Assembly: GCA_905215345.1 (NCBI GenBank)
Contig: CAJMPR010000011.1
Coordinates: forward strand, 1-64,000
DNA: 64,000 nt
Direction of reading: 5' to 3'
Origin: an uncultured bacterium
Lineage (GTDB): Bacteria; Bacteroidota; Bacteroidia; Bacteroidales; Bacteroidaceae
Each line of letters begins with the position of its first letter. The first letter of the stretch is position 1. Under the pieces are notes generated by a model. It had not been told where the DNA came from. It searched no databases and saw only the letters and a program-made list of their open reading frames with translations. This document shows, piece after piece, positions 37,478 through 46,100 of the stretch. Position numbers and translations under genes: made by a program.

Positions 37478-38290
37478 TTGAATGATATGAAAAAACAATT
37501 TTTTCTTTTTGCTGCTATCGCATGCGGAATGATGTGTTCTACTACAGTCTCTGCACAATTTAAAATTGGCGGAAAAAAAATTAATGTAGGTAAAGTTGTT
37601 CAAGCTGGTACTGATGCCGCTAAAGCCATTACCCTATCGGATGCTGACATTGCTGCTATGAGTAAGGAGTATATGAAATGGATGGATACTCACAATCCAT
37701 TGACGAAATCTGATTCTGATTATGGCAAACGCTTAGAGAAACTGACAGGTAACATTAAAGAAGTAGATGGTTTGAAACTTAATTTTGGTGTCTATGAAGT
37801 CATCGATGTGAATGCTTTTGCCTGTGGTGACGGTAGTGTACGTATTTGTGCTGGACTTCTGGATATTATGACAGATGATGAAGTGATGGCTGTTGTAGGT
37901 CATGAAATAGGTCATGTTATTCATGCTGATTCTAAGGATGCAATGAAGAATGCTTATCTCCGTTCTGCCGTTAAAAATGCAGCCGGTGCGGCAAGTTCTA
38001 CTGTTGCAAAATTGACAGATTCGGAACTGGGAGCTATGGCAGAAGCATTGGCTGGTGCACAGTATTCTCAGAAACAAGAAACAGAGGCTGATGATTATGG
38101 GTTTGAATTTAGTATTAAGCATAATTTGGATCCATATGGAATGTATAATGCTCTGAATAAATTATTAGAACTGTCAGCAGATGCACCAAAGGATTCTAAA
38201 TTTCAAAAGATGTTCTCTTCTCATCCGGATACTGCCAAGCGAGTAGCTCGTGCTAAGGAGAAAGCGGATGAATATATGAAGAATAAATAA
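37478..38290 (+). CDS. M48-family metalloprotease
   Basis: A 270-residue secreted zinc protease with a signal peptide (MKKQFFLFAAIACGMMCSTTVSAQ if the second Met is used). The M48 active site VVGHEIGHVIHAD is at about residues 139-151, and the third-ligand Glu is in QKQETEADDYGFEF (about 200-213). It resembles YcaL/LoiP-type periplasmic proteases involved in envelope quality control. The gene stands alone between two terminators. Confidence 0.92.
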   Translation: MNDMKKQFFLFAAIACGMMCSTTVSAQFKIGGKKINVGKVVQAGTDAAKAITLSDADIAAMSKEYMKWMDTHNPLTKSDSDYGKRLEKLTGNIKEVDGLKLNFGVYEVIDVNAFACGDGSVRICAGLLDIMTDDEVMAVVGHEIGHVIHADSKDAMKNAYLRSAVKNAAGAASSTVAKLTDSELGAMAEALAGAQYSQKQETEADDYGFEFSIKHNLDPYGMYNALNKLLELSADAPKDSKFQKMFSSHPDTAKRVARAKEKADEYMKNK

Positions 38291-38315
38291 GGGTACTTTT
38301 TGTCTAAATTCTTAG

Positions 38316-38351
38316 AGAGGTGGGATCTGGAAAGAGATTTCACCTCTTTTA
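38316..38351 (+). terminator. Terminator of the M48 protease gene
   Basis: A continuous 13-bp stem including AGAGGTG (38316-38322) and CACCTCT (38341-38347) with a short loop, followed by TTTATTTT. Between it and 38493 there is only a TATGTTTG box (38454-38461), a possible -7 element for the next gene. Confidence 0.85.
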
Positions 38352-38492
38352 TTTTAAATGAATTTTAATGAGAATATAGAAAGCTAAATATCTATATTGT
38401 TATTATTCGTTGGTTTTTGTTGCTGTTTTGATTTGAATTTGAAATAAAATCAGTATGTTTGTTGCATTATTAATGAAAAATACAACATTTGA

Positions 38493-39179
38493 ATGAAAAA
38501 GCAAGACTTATTTTTCGTTTTAGTTTTGATCTCTATTTTTTTACCGTTCTTTATAAGTGATACCCTTTATGGCTGGTATAAGTCTTTCAATGCGTCGCAT
38601 GGTATGATAATGAGTTTCTTGAAATTCGGTATTCTTGCTACTTTAGGTGAAATGTTGGGACTTCGCATTAGTGCAGGAGTATATAATCGTAAGGGGTTCG
38701 GTGTTCTTCCCCGTGCTGTAGTATGGGGATTGCTGGGTATGGGAATCAATGCAGCAATGATTATTTTCTCTAAAGGTGTTCCCCAGTTTATGGAATATAT
38801 GGGAATGGCAAATGCCGTTTCTATTATCAATGGGGAGTTTTGCTTAGATAAAGTTTGGATTGCTTTTGCTATATCTGTTGCAATGAATACTATTTTTGCT
38901 CCTGTATTTATGACGTTTCATAAGATTACAGACACGCATATTATTGACTGTGGCGGTTCACTTAGTAGCATTATCACTCCTATCCCGATGACTCGTATTA
39001 TTACGCATTTGAACTGGGATGCTCAATGGAATTTTGTATTTAAAAAAACAATTCCTTTCTTTTGGTATCCGGCACATACTATTACTTTTTTACTTCCGGG
39101 AGAAATGCGGGTACTATTTGCCGCTATCTTGGGTGTTGTTCTTGGAGTACTGTTGGCAATTGCTGCCCGAATGAAATAA
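38493..39179 (+). CDS. Polytopic membrane protein of unknown function
   Basis: A 228-residue protein with about six membrane helices. Motif-like segments are YNRKGFGVLPRAVVWGLLGM and FAISVAMNTIFAPVFMTFHK. The pattern faintly recalls Mpv17/PMP22-type channels, but I do not claim membership. It stands alone upstream of tRNA-Pro. Codon use is ordinary for the chromosome, so it is not part of the prophage. Confidence 0.8.
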   Translation: MKKQDLFFVLVLISIFLPFFISDTLYGWYKSFNASHGMIMSFLKFGILATLGEMLGLRISAGVYNRKGFGVLPRAVVWGLLGMGINAAMIIFSKGVPQFMEYMGMANAVSIINGEFCLDKVWIAFAISVAMNTIFAPVFMTFHKITDTHIIDCGGSLSSIITPIPMTRIITHLNWDAQWNFVFKKTIPFFWYPAHTITFLLPGEMRVLFAAILGVVLGVLLAIAARMK

Positions 39180-39328
39180 CTTTATATAATTATAGGCTCC
39201 TGGTATGGAAGCGTATGTTTCCGTATCGGTGGAAGTTGTGTTTTTTATTGGTGAGGCGTAGCCTTTGTAATATAAACAAGGATTATTTGGTATTGTAATC
39301 GAATAAATGTAAAAAAGTTCTTGGTTTT

Positions 39329-39360
39329 CTTGGTTTATATAAAAAGAGTTTTTACCTTTG
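39329..39360 (+). promoter_or_regulatory. Promoter of tRNA-Pro
   Basis: CTTG (39329-39332, one mismatch to TTTG), 20 bp, TACCTTTG (39353-39360). The tRNA begins 26 bp downstream. The rest of 39180-39328 holds nothing recognised. Confidence 0.65.
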
Positions 39361-39386
39361 CACTCGCTTTTAAGAAATAAAGCATT

Positions 39387-39461
39387 CGGGGTGTAGCGCA
39401 GTCCGGTTAGCGCACCTGCTTTGGGAGCAGGGGGTCGTGGGTTCGAATCCCGCTACCCCGA
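39387..39461 (+). tRNA. tRNA-Pro (anticodon TGG)
   Basis: A complete cloverleaf: acceptor CGGGGTG/TACCCCG, anticodon stem CCTGC/GCAGG with loop TTTGGGA (anticodon TGG), T arm GTGGG-TTCGAAT-CCCGC, discriminator A. CCA is not encoded. The prophage integrase gene starts 150 bp downstream, so the 3' half is the likely attachment site. Confidence 0.97.
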
Positions 39462-39474
39462 CGAAGAAAAAAAA

Positions 39475-39532
39475 CGCTGATAATTAAGTTTAAAAACTTG
39501 GCTATCGGCGTATTTTCATTAAACCGACAGCC
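39475..39532 (+). promoter_or_regulatory. Two overlapping, mutually exclusive hairpins between tRNA-Pro and integrase
   Basis: Hairpin A pairs CGCTGATA (39475-39482) with TATCGGCG (39503-39510) and AAGTTT with AAACTT inside. Hairpin B pairs GGCTATCGG (39500-39508) with CCGACAGCC (39524-39532), one mismatch. They share 39500-39510 and cannot form together. Either may serve as the tRNA terminator in the lysogen. The word AAAACGCTG occurs on both sides (39471 and 39580), possibly integrase arm sites. Confidence 0.45.
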
Positions 39533-39610
39533 ATAAAAAAAAAAGGGTGTATTTGCACATTTTTGATTCATTGAGATTAAAAACGCTGCAAAATCCCTGC
39601 AAATTTAATT

Positions 39611-40852
39611 ATGGCATCTATAAAATACTACTTCGATCAACGTGCGAAAAGGAAAGACGGAAAGTTTCCGTTAAAAGTCAGTATCTCGCACAAACAGCAA
39701 TTTGCATTGATAAGTCTTGAAGTTTTCTTGTTGCCTGAACAATGGGATTCTACAAAAGAGAAAGTCATAGGACACCCTAATAAATTGTTTCTGAACAATT
39801 ATATTGTTCGGCAGAGACTAAATGTTGAAACGGAGCTTTTAAATCTGAAAATATCCGGTGCATTGGATTCACTGACAGGAAAACAAATAAAAGATAGAGT
39901 TCAGAAATCATTGAACGGAGAAACGGCAAAGATAAAAGACATCCTTCCGCTTTTCGTGGGTTATTATAGGAAGTTTGCAGATGAAAAGAAGAATGCACGA
40001 ACAAAAGAAAACTACTTGTATACTCTTAGCAAGGTTGTTTCATTTTGCGATGAACCGGAAACACTCACATTTGAGGACATAACATATTCGTGGTTGAAAG
40101 ATTTTGAATTTTTTCTTTCTGAAACCTCTGCAATCAATTCGATAAGCATACACATGAGGAACATTAGAGCCGTTTTCAACGATGCTTTGAAATCAGAGAT
40201 TATTAACTGCTACCCTTTCAGAAAGTATAAAATAAAACATGAAGAAACTGCCAAAAGGTCATTACTACCCCAGCAGCTTGTTTCTTTCAGAGACTACCCT
40301 TGCGAAGAACATCAGAAACAATATTTGGATGCGTTTATGCTCACTTTCTATCTGATTGGCATAAATACCATTGATTTATGCAATTTGAAGGAAATTCGCA
40401 ACGGACGCATTGAATACCGTCGAGCAAAGACAAAGAAACTGTATAATATAAAAGTGGAGCCGGAAGCAATGGCAATCATAGAACGATACAGAGGCGAAAA
40501 GCAACTTCTAAATATTCTCGATCGTTATGCGAATTATAAAGACTACGCCCATAGGCTTAATGAAAACCTGCAGGAAATTGGAGAAACAAAATTTGTAGAG
40601 AAGGTTATCAAAGGAAAAAGGAGGCAAGTGAAAAAACGCAAACCACTATTCCCCGAAATAACAACCTATTGGGCGCGCCACACTTGGGCAACAATAGCCC
40701 ATAAGATCGGCATACCTAAAGACACAATATCAATGGCACTCGGTCACGAGTTCGGTTGTAAAACTACTGGCATCTATATTGATTTCGATATGGAAAAAGT
40801 GGACGAAGCCAACCGGAAGGTGATTGACTATCTAAATAACTACAAAATATAG
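39611..40852 (+). CDS. int: Tyrosine-recombinase integrase of the prophage
   Basis: A 413-residue integrase with the Bacteroidales layout: an N-terminal Arm-DNA-binding domain (MASIKYYFDQRAKRKDGKFPLKVSIS), a SAM-like core-binding domain (about 105-205) and a C-terminal catalytic domain. Catalytic residues seen are Arg/His in TYWARHTWAT, His in MALGHEF and the Tyr nucleophile in TGIYIDFD. The usual first Arg (GLRxxDL) reads GINTIDL, a substitution common in this subgroup. It excises and integrates the phage at tRNA-Pro; it is transcribed away from the tRNA and against the late genes. Confidence 0.95.
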   Translation: MASIKYYFDQRAKRKDGKFPLKVSISHKQQFALISLEVFLLPEQWDSTKEKVIGHPNKLFLNNYIVRQRLNVETELLNLKISGALDSLTGKQIKDRVQKSLNGETAKIKDILPLFVGYYRKFADEKKNARTKENYLYTLSKVVSFCDEPETLTFEDITYSWLKDFEFFLSETSAINSISIHMRNIRAVFNDALKSEIINCYPFRKYKIKHEETAKRSLLPQQLVSFRDYPCEEHQKQYLDAFMLTFYLIGINTIDLCNLKEIRNGRIEYRRAKTKKLYNIKVEPEAMAIIERYRGEKQLLNILDRYANYKDYAHRLNENLQEIGETKFVEKVIKGKRRQVKKRKPLFPEITTYWARHTWATIAHKIGIPKDTISMALGHEFGCKTTGIYIDFDMEKVDEANRKVIDYLNNYKI

Positions 40853-40898
40853 AGTTATTTTTATCAAACTTTGCGATATTGAGACTTTCTGATATGTG

Positions 40899-40915
40899 CT
40901 TGATAAGTTATCAAG
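40899..40915. repeat. 17-bp palindrome downstream of integrase
   Basis: CTTGATAA-G-TTATCAAG is a perfect odd palindrome in the gap between integrase and the lysis cassette. A second short palindrome AGCACTTAGTGCT (40991-41003) lies beyond the terminator. Their function is unknown. Confidence 0.5.
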
Positions 40916-40945
40916 GAAGAAACAAAAGTCAATTTAAAGCAAAGA

Positions 40946-40981
40946 AAAAGCCCGGACTTTGAAAAAAGTTACCGGGCTTTT
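40946..40981. terminator. Bidirectional terminator between integrase and the lysis genes
   Basis: AAAAGCCCGG (40946-40955) pairs perfectly with CCGGGCTTTT (40972-40981). A/T runs on both sides suit the convergent integrase and late operon. Confidence 0.9.
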
Positions 40982-41041
40982 AAGCGGATAAGCACTTAGT
41001 GCTGTAATCCACAACAACGGTGCAAATATAATCAATTATTT

Positions 41042-41599
41042 CTAACCTCCTTTGCCTTTCTCTTTTTTTAGCTTCCTATATATGAAATAAGAACTAACAA
41101 AGAGCAAAGCAATCGAAAGAGCACACCAACCAATCTGTTTAAACAAGGTGCTTTCCTCCTTTTCCTCTATCTTTTTTATGCTTGTCTGCTGTATTTCCTT
41201 CCGGTTCACATCAGCCGTAACCCCTTTGTTGGTATCGGTTGAAGATGAAGTTTCCTTCTTGTTATTGGTTTCCTTCTTCTTCGTTGTCGTTTCCTCGCTT
41301 TTTATAGGCGGCTTTCCGGTTTCCGGGTTAATGGGTTTTTCAGTATCATATTCAGTTTTTTTTGTGGTGGTTACTTCGGTCGTTTCTTGTTCTTCCTTTG
41401 ACTGTTCAACCTGCTTTACAGACGTTGTATCAAGCATTTGCGTTTGCTCATTGCTTTGCTCAAAAGAACTGCTTTTTGTCGCCAGCTTATTACTACCACA
41501 TGAAGAAAAGATAATCAGGAACAACAACAGTTGCAACGGGCATTTCAATATATGACATGCTATCCGGTTTAATATACTATCCAACATACTGAATATCAT
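41042..41599 (-). CDS. Unimolecular-spanin-like lipoprotein
   Basis: A 185-residue protein with an N-terminal lipoprotein signal (LLLFLIIFSSC, Cys34), a hydrophilic Lys/Glu/Thr-rich rod (about 40-150, no Pro kinks except PINPETGKPPIK) and a C-terminal membrane helix (about 155-175, GWCALSIALLFVSSYFIY) followed by a basic tail. An outer-membrane lipid anchor plus an inner-membrane helix in one chain is the topology of unimolecular spanins such as T1 gp11, which fuse the two membranes at lysis. Position (last gene after holin and endolysin, overlapping the endolysin stop by 23 bp) fits. No sequence homology to a known spanin is recognised. Confidence 0.65.
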   Translation of the reverse strand: MIFSMLDSILNRIACHILKCPLQLLLFLIIFSSCGSNKLATKSSSFEQSNEQTQMLDTTSVKQVEQSKEEQETTEVTTTKKTEYDTEKPINPETGKPPIKSEETTTKKKETNNKKETSSSTDTNKGVTADVNRKEIQQTSIKKIEEKEESTLFKQIGWCALSIALLFVSSYFIYRKLKKEKGKGG

Positions 41600-42095
41600 T
41601 TATTCGATTTAACCACCCCTTTTTAAACTTATTATTTGCCGGACGCGCATTGCAAATATCATCTATAAATTTAATACGGGCTTTTTTTATCTCTTCAAAC
41701 AATTCCTTTGGGTTCCGGGAATTTAAGGCTGACAAGGTTTTAACGCCAACAATCCCGTCCACTGTTACACCCAAAAGTCGCTGGGGAATTTTTATTCCAT
41801 TTGCGCCCGAAGCCCAAACCCAATCGACCAAGATGTTAGCCACTGATTGATTCGTTATCTGATCGGCTTTCCATTTGTCCCAATACATCGTTTTAAGGAT
41901 TTCCGCCCAATCTTTCTCTGATAGATTTTTCAATCTTTCAACTGTAGGTGCTGGATTGCCTTTCTTTTTGCAATAGGTTGCATAAGTTCCAATTGTTATC
42001 CCCCGATTAGTTGCGCCTCCTAAATCGTCCGGATCATTCACAAAACCGCCTTCCCACCGAAGAATAAACGGTACAATTTTCATGACATCAGCCAT
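41577..42095 (-). CDS. Endolysin, glycoside hydrolase family 108 type
   Basis: A 172-residue muramidase that degrades peptidoglycan at lysis. The GH108 signature EGGFVNDPDDLGGATNRGIT spans residues 15-34, with Glu15 as the expected catalytic acid. The C-terminal part matches the paired PG_binding_3 domain (DGIVGVKTLSALNS). No signal peptide, so it depends on the holin encoded just upstream; the ATG overlaps the holin stop by 8 bp. Confidence 0.93.
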   Translation of the reverse strand: MADVMKIVPFILRWEGGFVNDPDDLGGATNRGITIGTYATYCKKKGNPAPTVERLKNLSEKDWAEILKTMYWDKWKADQITNQSVANILVDWVWASGANGIKIPQRLLGVTVDGIVGVKTLSALNSRNPKELFEEIKKARIKFIDDICNARPANNKFKKGWLNRINDIQYVG

Positions 42096-42549
42096 TATTT
42101 TTTTCTCCTTTCAAATAATTAGTTAGATATGGAATGTTTTTTATAAACTCAACGCTCAATACGTAATGAAGGAATGCCACTACTTTATATCCAATACTTG
42201 CACTTGGAAGAATTTCTTTTATATTGCGAAGTATATTCACACCATAGAAATAAAATACGCTGTACGTAATGAACGATACACACTGTAATGCCCCGCTTGG
42301 GTTTCCTTTATGCTCCCCTATGAAGTAAATACAGCAGACAAGCATAAAAAAGATAGAGGCTTCACCGACACACCTGAAAGCCTTCTTAAAAGAAAAACTT
42401 TCGTGATTAACAAGTAAGGCTGCAAGCAACCCGCACAAAAAATTGAGAGCAAACACAGCCAAAAGACTTTTAATTTCTCCCGATATAGGATTCAGATAAG
42501 CAGCTACACCCGTTATCAATCCAATAATTAAACTTTTAAAATATTCCAT
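42088..42549 (-). CDS. Phage holin
   Basis: A 153-residue protein with about four hydrophobic helices in the toxin-secretion/phage-lysis holin pattern (GLITGVAAYLNPISGEIKSL, ALNFLCGLLAALLVN, KKAFRCVGEASIFFMLVCC). It forms the membrane hole that lets endolysin out and sets lysis timing. First gene of the holin, endolysin, spanin-like cassette. A 19-bp palindrome lies 10 bp upstream of its ATG and probably controls the cassette. Confidence 0.88.
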   Translation of the reverse strand: MEYFKSLIIGLITGVAAYLNPISGEIKSLLAVFALNFLCGLLAALLVNHESFSFKKAFRCVGEASIFFMLVCCIYFIGEHKGNPSGALQCVSFITYSVFYFYGVNILRNIKEILPSASIGYKVVAFLHYVLSVEFIKNIPYLTNYLKGEKNNG

Positions 42550-42558
42550 GTTATATAC

Positions 42559-42577
42559 GTGTTTATAATGTAAGCAC
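42559..42577. promoter_or_regulatory. 19-bp phage palindrome (site 1), upstream of the holin
   Basis: GTGTTTATAATGTAAGCAC, one mismatch from the palindrome GTGCTTA-N5-TAAGCAC found at three other unit starts in the prophage. On the minus strand a TAATTTTA box (42587-42580) just upstream could be a weak -7 element, which would place the site at the transcription start. Confidence 0.7.
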
Positions 42578-42594
42578 TTTAAAATTAAAAAAAA

Positions 42595-42858
42595 TCACAG
42601 TATAGTTGAACAGTCTTCAATCGCGTTCTGAAATACTTTCTTTACTTCATCTTTTGTCAAGCCGTGATCTGCTTGAAGAGAAAAACCAGTAACACCATTC
42701 TTGTAGGCGTTGAAGAATCCAATCACAGTTTCATTTTTGATAATTTCGGCTGTAACTTCTTTCACGCTATCCGTTCCACGGGTTGTCATACTGTACTTAA
42801 TTTTAATAGCCTCCGTTACATTAGTCACGGCTGTACTGTTAGTTGCTGTAATGTTCAT
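42595..42858 (-). CDS. Phage protein of unknown function
   Basis: An 87-residue late-operon protein. It is Thr/Lys-rich at the start and has a short GFFNAYKNGVTGFSLQADHGL centre (two parts of a beta hairpin). A C-terminal helix follows (KDEVKKVFQNAIEDC). No domain recognised. It overlaps the 107-residue gene by 4 bp and precedes the holin; the overlap says the pair is translationally coupled. Confidence 0.65.
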   Translation of the reverse strand: MNITATNSTAVTNVTEAIKIKYSMTTRGTDSVKEVTAEIIKNETVIGFFNAYKNGVTGFSLQADHGLTKDEVKKVFQNAIEDCSTIL

Positions 42859-43178
42859 TCTTTGTTTCCTCCTTCAATTAGTTCATGAATTTGCCCGTAT
42901 GCACCTGCCGTAAAGAAGTCAGCGCAAATTTCTTTTAGTAATGTTGCGTCCTCTGTTTCAATATCAAGCACACCGCGATTGTTTATAACCTGTTGTAGCA
43001 TTTTATATGCTCTCAACTTTTTAGACATCTCAAAATTCTTCTGCTGATTGACACCAGCAGCATACAACGCCTCAGAAACCATGTCGCGGAGAGATTTTAT
43101 GATTTTCTTTCCATCGACAATTTCTACAGCTTCCCGACCTCTAAAGTCAAGCAAATTTTTGTTTAAATTAATTTTCAT
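42855..43178 (-). CDS. Phage protein of unknown function
   Basis: A 107-residue, mostly helical protein between the tail-tip gene and the 87-residue gene. The start is MKINLNKNLLDFRGREAVEI. A helix-rich middle (KKLRAYKMLQQVINN) and a helical acidic end follow. It lies 13 bp after the tail-tip gene. Position would suit a small virion or lysis-timing protein, but nothing specific is seen. Confidence 0.65.
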   Translation of the reverse strand: MKINLNKNLLDFRGREAVEIVDGKKIIKSLRDMVSEALYAAGVNQQKNFEMSKKLRAYKMLQQVINNRGVLDIETEDATLLKEICADFFTAGAYGQIHELIEGGNKE

Positions 43179-43191
43179 AACTATTTAATTT

Positions 43192-46100
43192 TTAGCCCCT
43201 TGCTTCTACAATTATACCTTTTACAACACGAAACTTTCTTCCTATCATGTCGTTTATTACAATCCATGAATCTGAAACTACTGACATTGTATTTCCGTTT
43301 CCATCTCTTGGATAAAACCCATTTGCAGATACATCGCCCAATACCTCGACATTTCCATCAAAATACCCTGCATAAATGTAATTATTTGGATAAGTAGGAT
43401 TGGTTTTAGATGAACCGTATATTGCAGCACTTCCCCCTGCGGTTGCCCCTATTGCACAAACTCCAAACCTTCCGTCTGTTGCCGGATTGAAAGTTACATT
43501 AACAACACCTTCTTTTGACTTTCCTGAACCTAATTTAAGACTTCGGGAAGTTCCTCCGAAATAGTCGCTCAAAGTCCAAATTAACCGTCCGCTTTCGATT
43601 GAAAAACCGCCAATATATCCCACGTTCGCATCAATACGACGAACTTTTATCAATTCTGTGTTTAGATAGCCCCCTACTACGATTGTACTACCAAGTTGGG
43701 CGGCTTCAACTGCGTCTTTAAAAGCTAAACTACCCAAGTCAGATTTGGAAACTATATTGTTGATTTTCCCTTGCAATCCACTATCAAGGGAAGTAATTGT
43801 AACTGCACCCTCCAAGTTTATTTTTTTAGAATGAATTGTTGTACTTCCGGCAGCTTGATTTATATATGAAATCAGTTTATCGCCATTTTCCAAATCCTTT
43901 GAGGCATACAATCTATTTCCGTCAGCCGTTGTTATCCACCCGGCTGTATCAATTCTATTGGTTATGCTATCAACTCTCTTAACTTGTGCCGATATTTCAT
44001 TGCTTAGAACTTTCAAGTCAGCAGAACACTGATCTGAGTAACTTTTCAATTCATCCTGAATAGCTTTATTTGCACCTTCAACGGCTGCATTGAAATTAGC
44101 CAAAGAAGAATTGAAAAGAGAAAATTTATTATCAACGTTCTTCTTTTCCTCTACAGTAGTTTTCCCGTCGGAAATTGCCGTATTGATTGCTGCAATAAGA
44201 TTTTCAATAGCACCAAAGAGATTGATTTTAGCATTGAGTAAATTAGTTTTTGGCACTCCTTTCAAATAGGCGTTTACATACAGTGCGTTGTATGTAGCTT
44301 CAACTGATGCTTTGGCGTTTTTTACAGTATTCAGATACTTTTCAATGGCTTTCGCTTCCGCTTCCGTGATGATACCGTCAGCAAATGCACCATCTACATA
44401 ATCATGTAGTCCATCAACCGAATTTGCAGCATCTTCCGCAGCTTTGGCAGCATCTTCAATCTCTTTTTGAGCTTTCTCCCATTCTTCGAGATTTTCAAGC
44501 CCGGACGAACCGGCTTTAATTTGAATGTTTCCGCCTATCTCACCTTTTACTAAATTGAAATACGTCTTTCCGTCCGGGGAAATTATTTGTTCAGTTGTCA
44601 CCCGTCCCGGCAAAATTTCCGTAAAACCATACAGTTCAACAAAACTACGGTCATTGTCATATTCGCTGTTTAGAACGCCGACAAGCAGGTGATAATAGTC
44701 TGTAACTCCTTCCAATTTGATAGCCGTTTCGCTCAATATGAATGTTCCTGTTTGATTCAACTTACTAACCTTGGCATATAGATAATATTTCTTTGCTGGA
44801 ACAATTAAAGCCGGAGAATTGTATTCTGACATATTCCAAAATTTATACTCACTAACCTTGTGAGAAGAAGAAAGTGTATCAATGCCAAGGGTCATGTGCT
44901 GTATTATTCCTGCAGGAGCATTTAAAATTCTTGTTTCCGGGTTATAAGTTATGTTATGTACTACCTGAACCGGATTCGTCTTTGAATTGACAAATCTAAA
45001 TTGAAGGCTTTCATCACCTACAAGCAACTGCATTGTTTGAATTGCAATCGGATTGATAGAACCGGAGAAATTGAGTAAAGCATCTTCAAGCATCTTCATT
45101 GTTTCCTTTGCGTCACGAAATCGACGTTTGGTGAATTGCAAAGCATCCTTATACTTGCTATCAATAACAACTTCGTTTTGTTCCGGCTTTTTGAGATCGC
45201 TTGCAATGGAAGTTGCAGTTGTTGTATTGGAAAGCTCAATTTCCGGTTTATATGGGCTGTTTACATACCGCTTGATTCCGGTCATTCTTATTAGTATGCC
45301 ATCGGGTTGGAATTGCGTATCTGAAAACGACACATAGCCGCCCAATATAATTTTCCCGCCTATCTGTAACCAACGTTTCTTTGCCCAAATACCGTCCAGT
45401 GTCCCGGTGAAAGTGAATTTCTTATCTTCATGTTCATATAGGTATTTAACGGCTTCCCGAAACATATCCCAACTTGCACCAGTCTGCGTATTATCATCGC
45501 AAATGTAAGCATCAGGTAACTGAATGCCAAAAACTGCATATTTATTGCCCGGTTGTGGCATAAATGCAGAACCGTCCGGCATAGTTATCCCGTCAATTTC
45601 TTGTGGCACAATTTCAAACCTCTTTGCCGCTTTCACCTTGCCTTGCGCCTTTACTTCTTCATGGAAGTATTTCACTTCAAATTCTTTCCCTGCCAGCATA
45701 CCGTCTTGGAAGATAACTGTCATGTTTTCACCAACAATTAAGTAATCTTCAAAATTAAGATCATCAGGAATTGAACTATCAATAAAATCATAGAAGTTGT
45801 TTTCTTTATCAACTGTTACAACTCTTTCAACAGTCCCTTCCCGGCTTGGGTAGATTTCAGAGCAATCAAGGCTATCTTCATGTGCCGTCGTTAATACCTT
45901 GTCAGCACGCATAACAGAAAGACCGTCGGCAGAAGTGATATATGTCCGTCCTTCATACACAAGTGTCTTAGAACGCGGCAAAAGTAGCTCCTTTGCTCCA
46001 TACTTACTGAAATCAATATTTCGATCCGAACCTTGTACCAAAAGGACTTCAACCGGAGCTTCACCAACTTCGCGCCCAACGCCTGTTTTGAAGCCGTTAC

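Noticed and set aside
41148..41555. 135-codon plus-strand frame opposite the spanin-like gene
   Set aside because: Ser/Val-rich mirror of the Lys/Glu/Thr-rich rod, so an antisense shadow.
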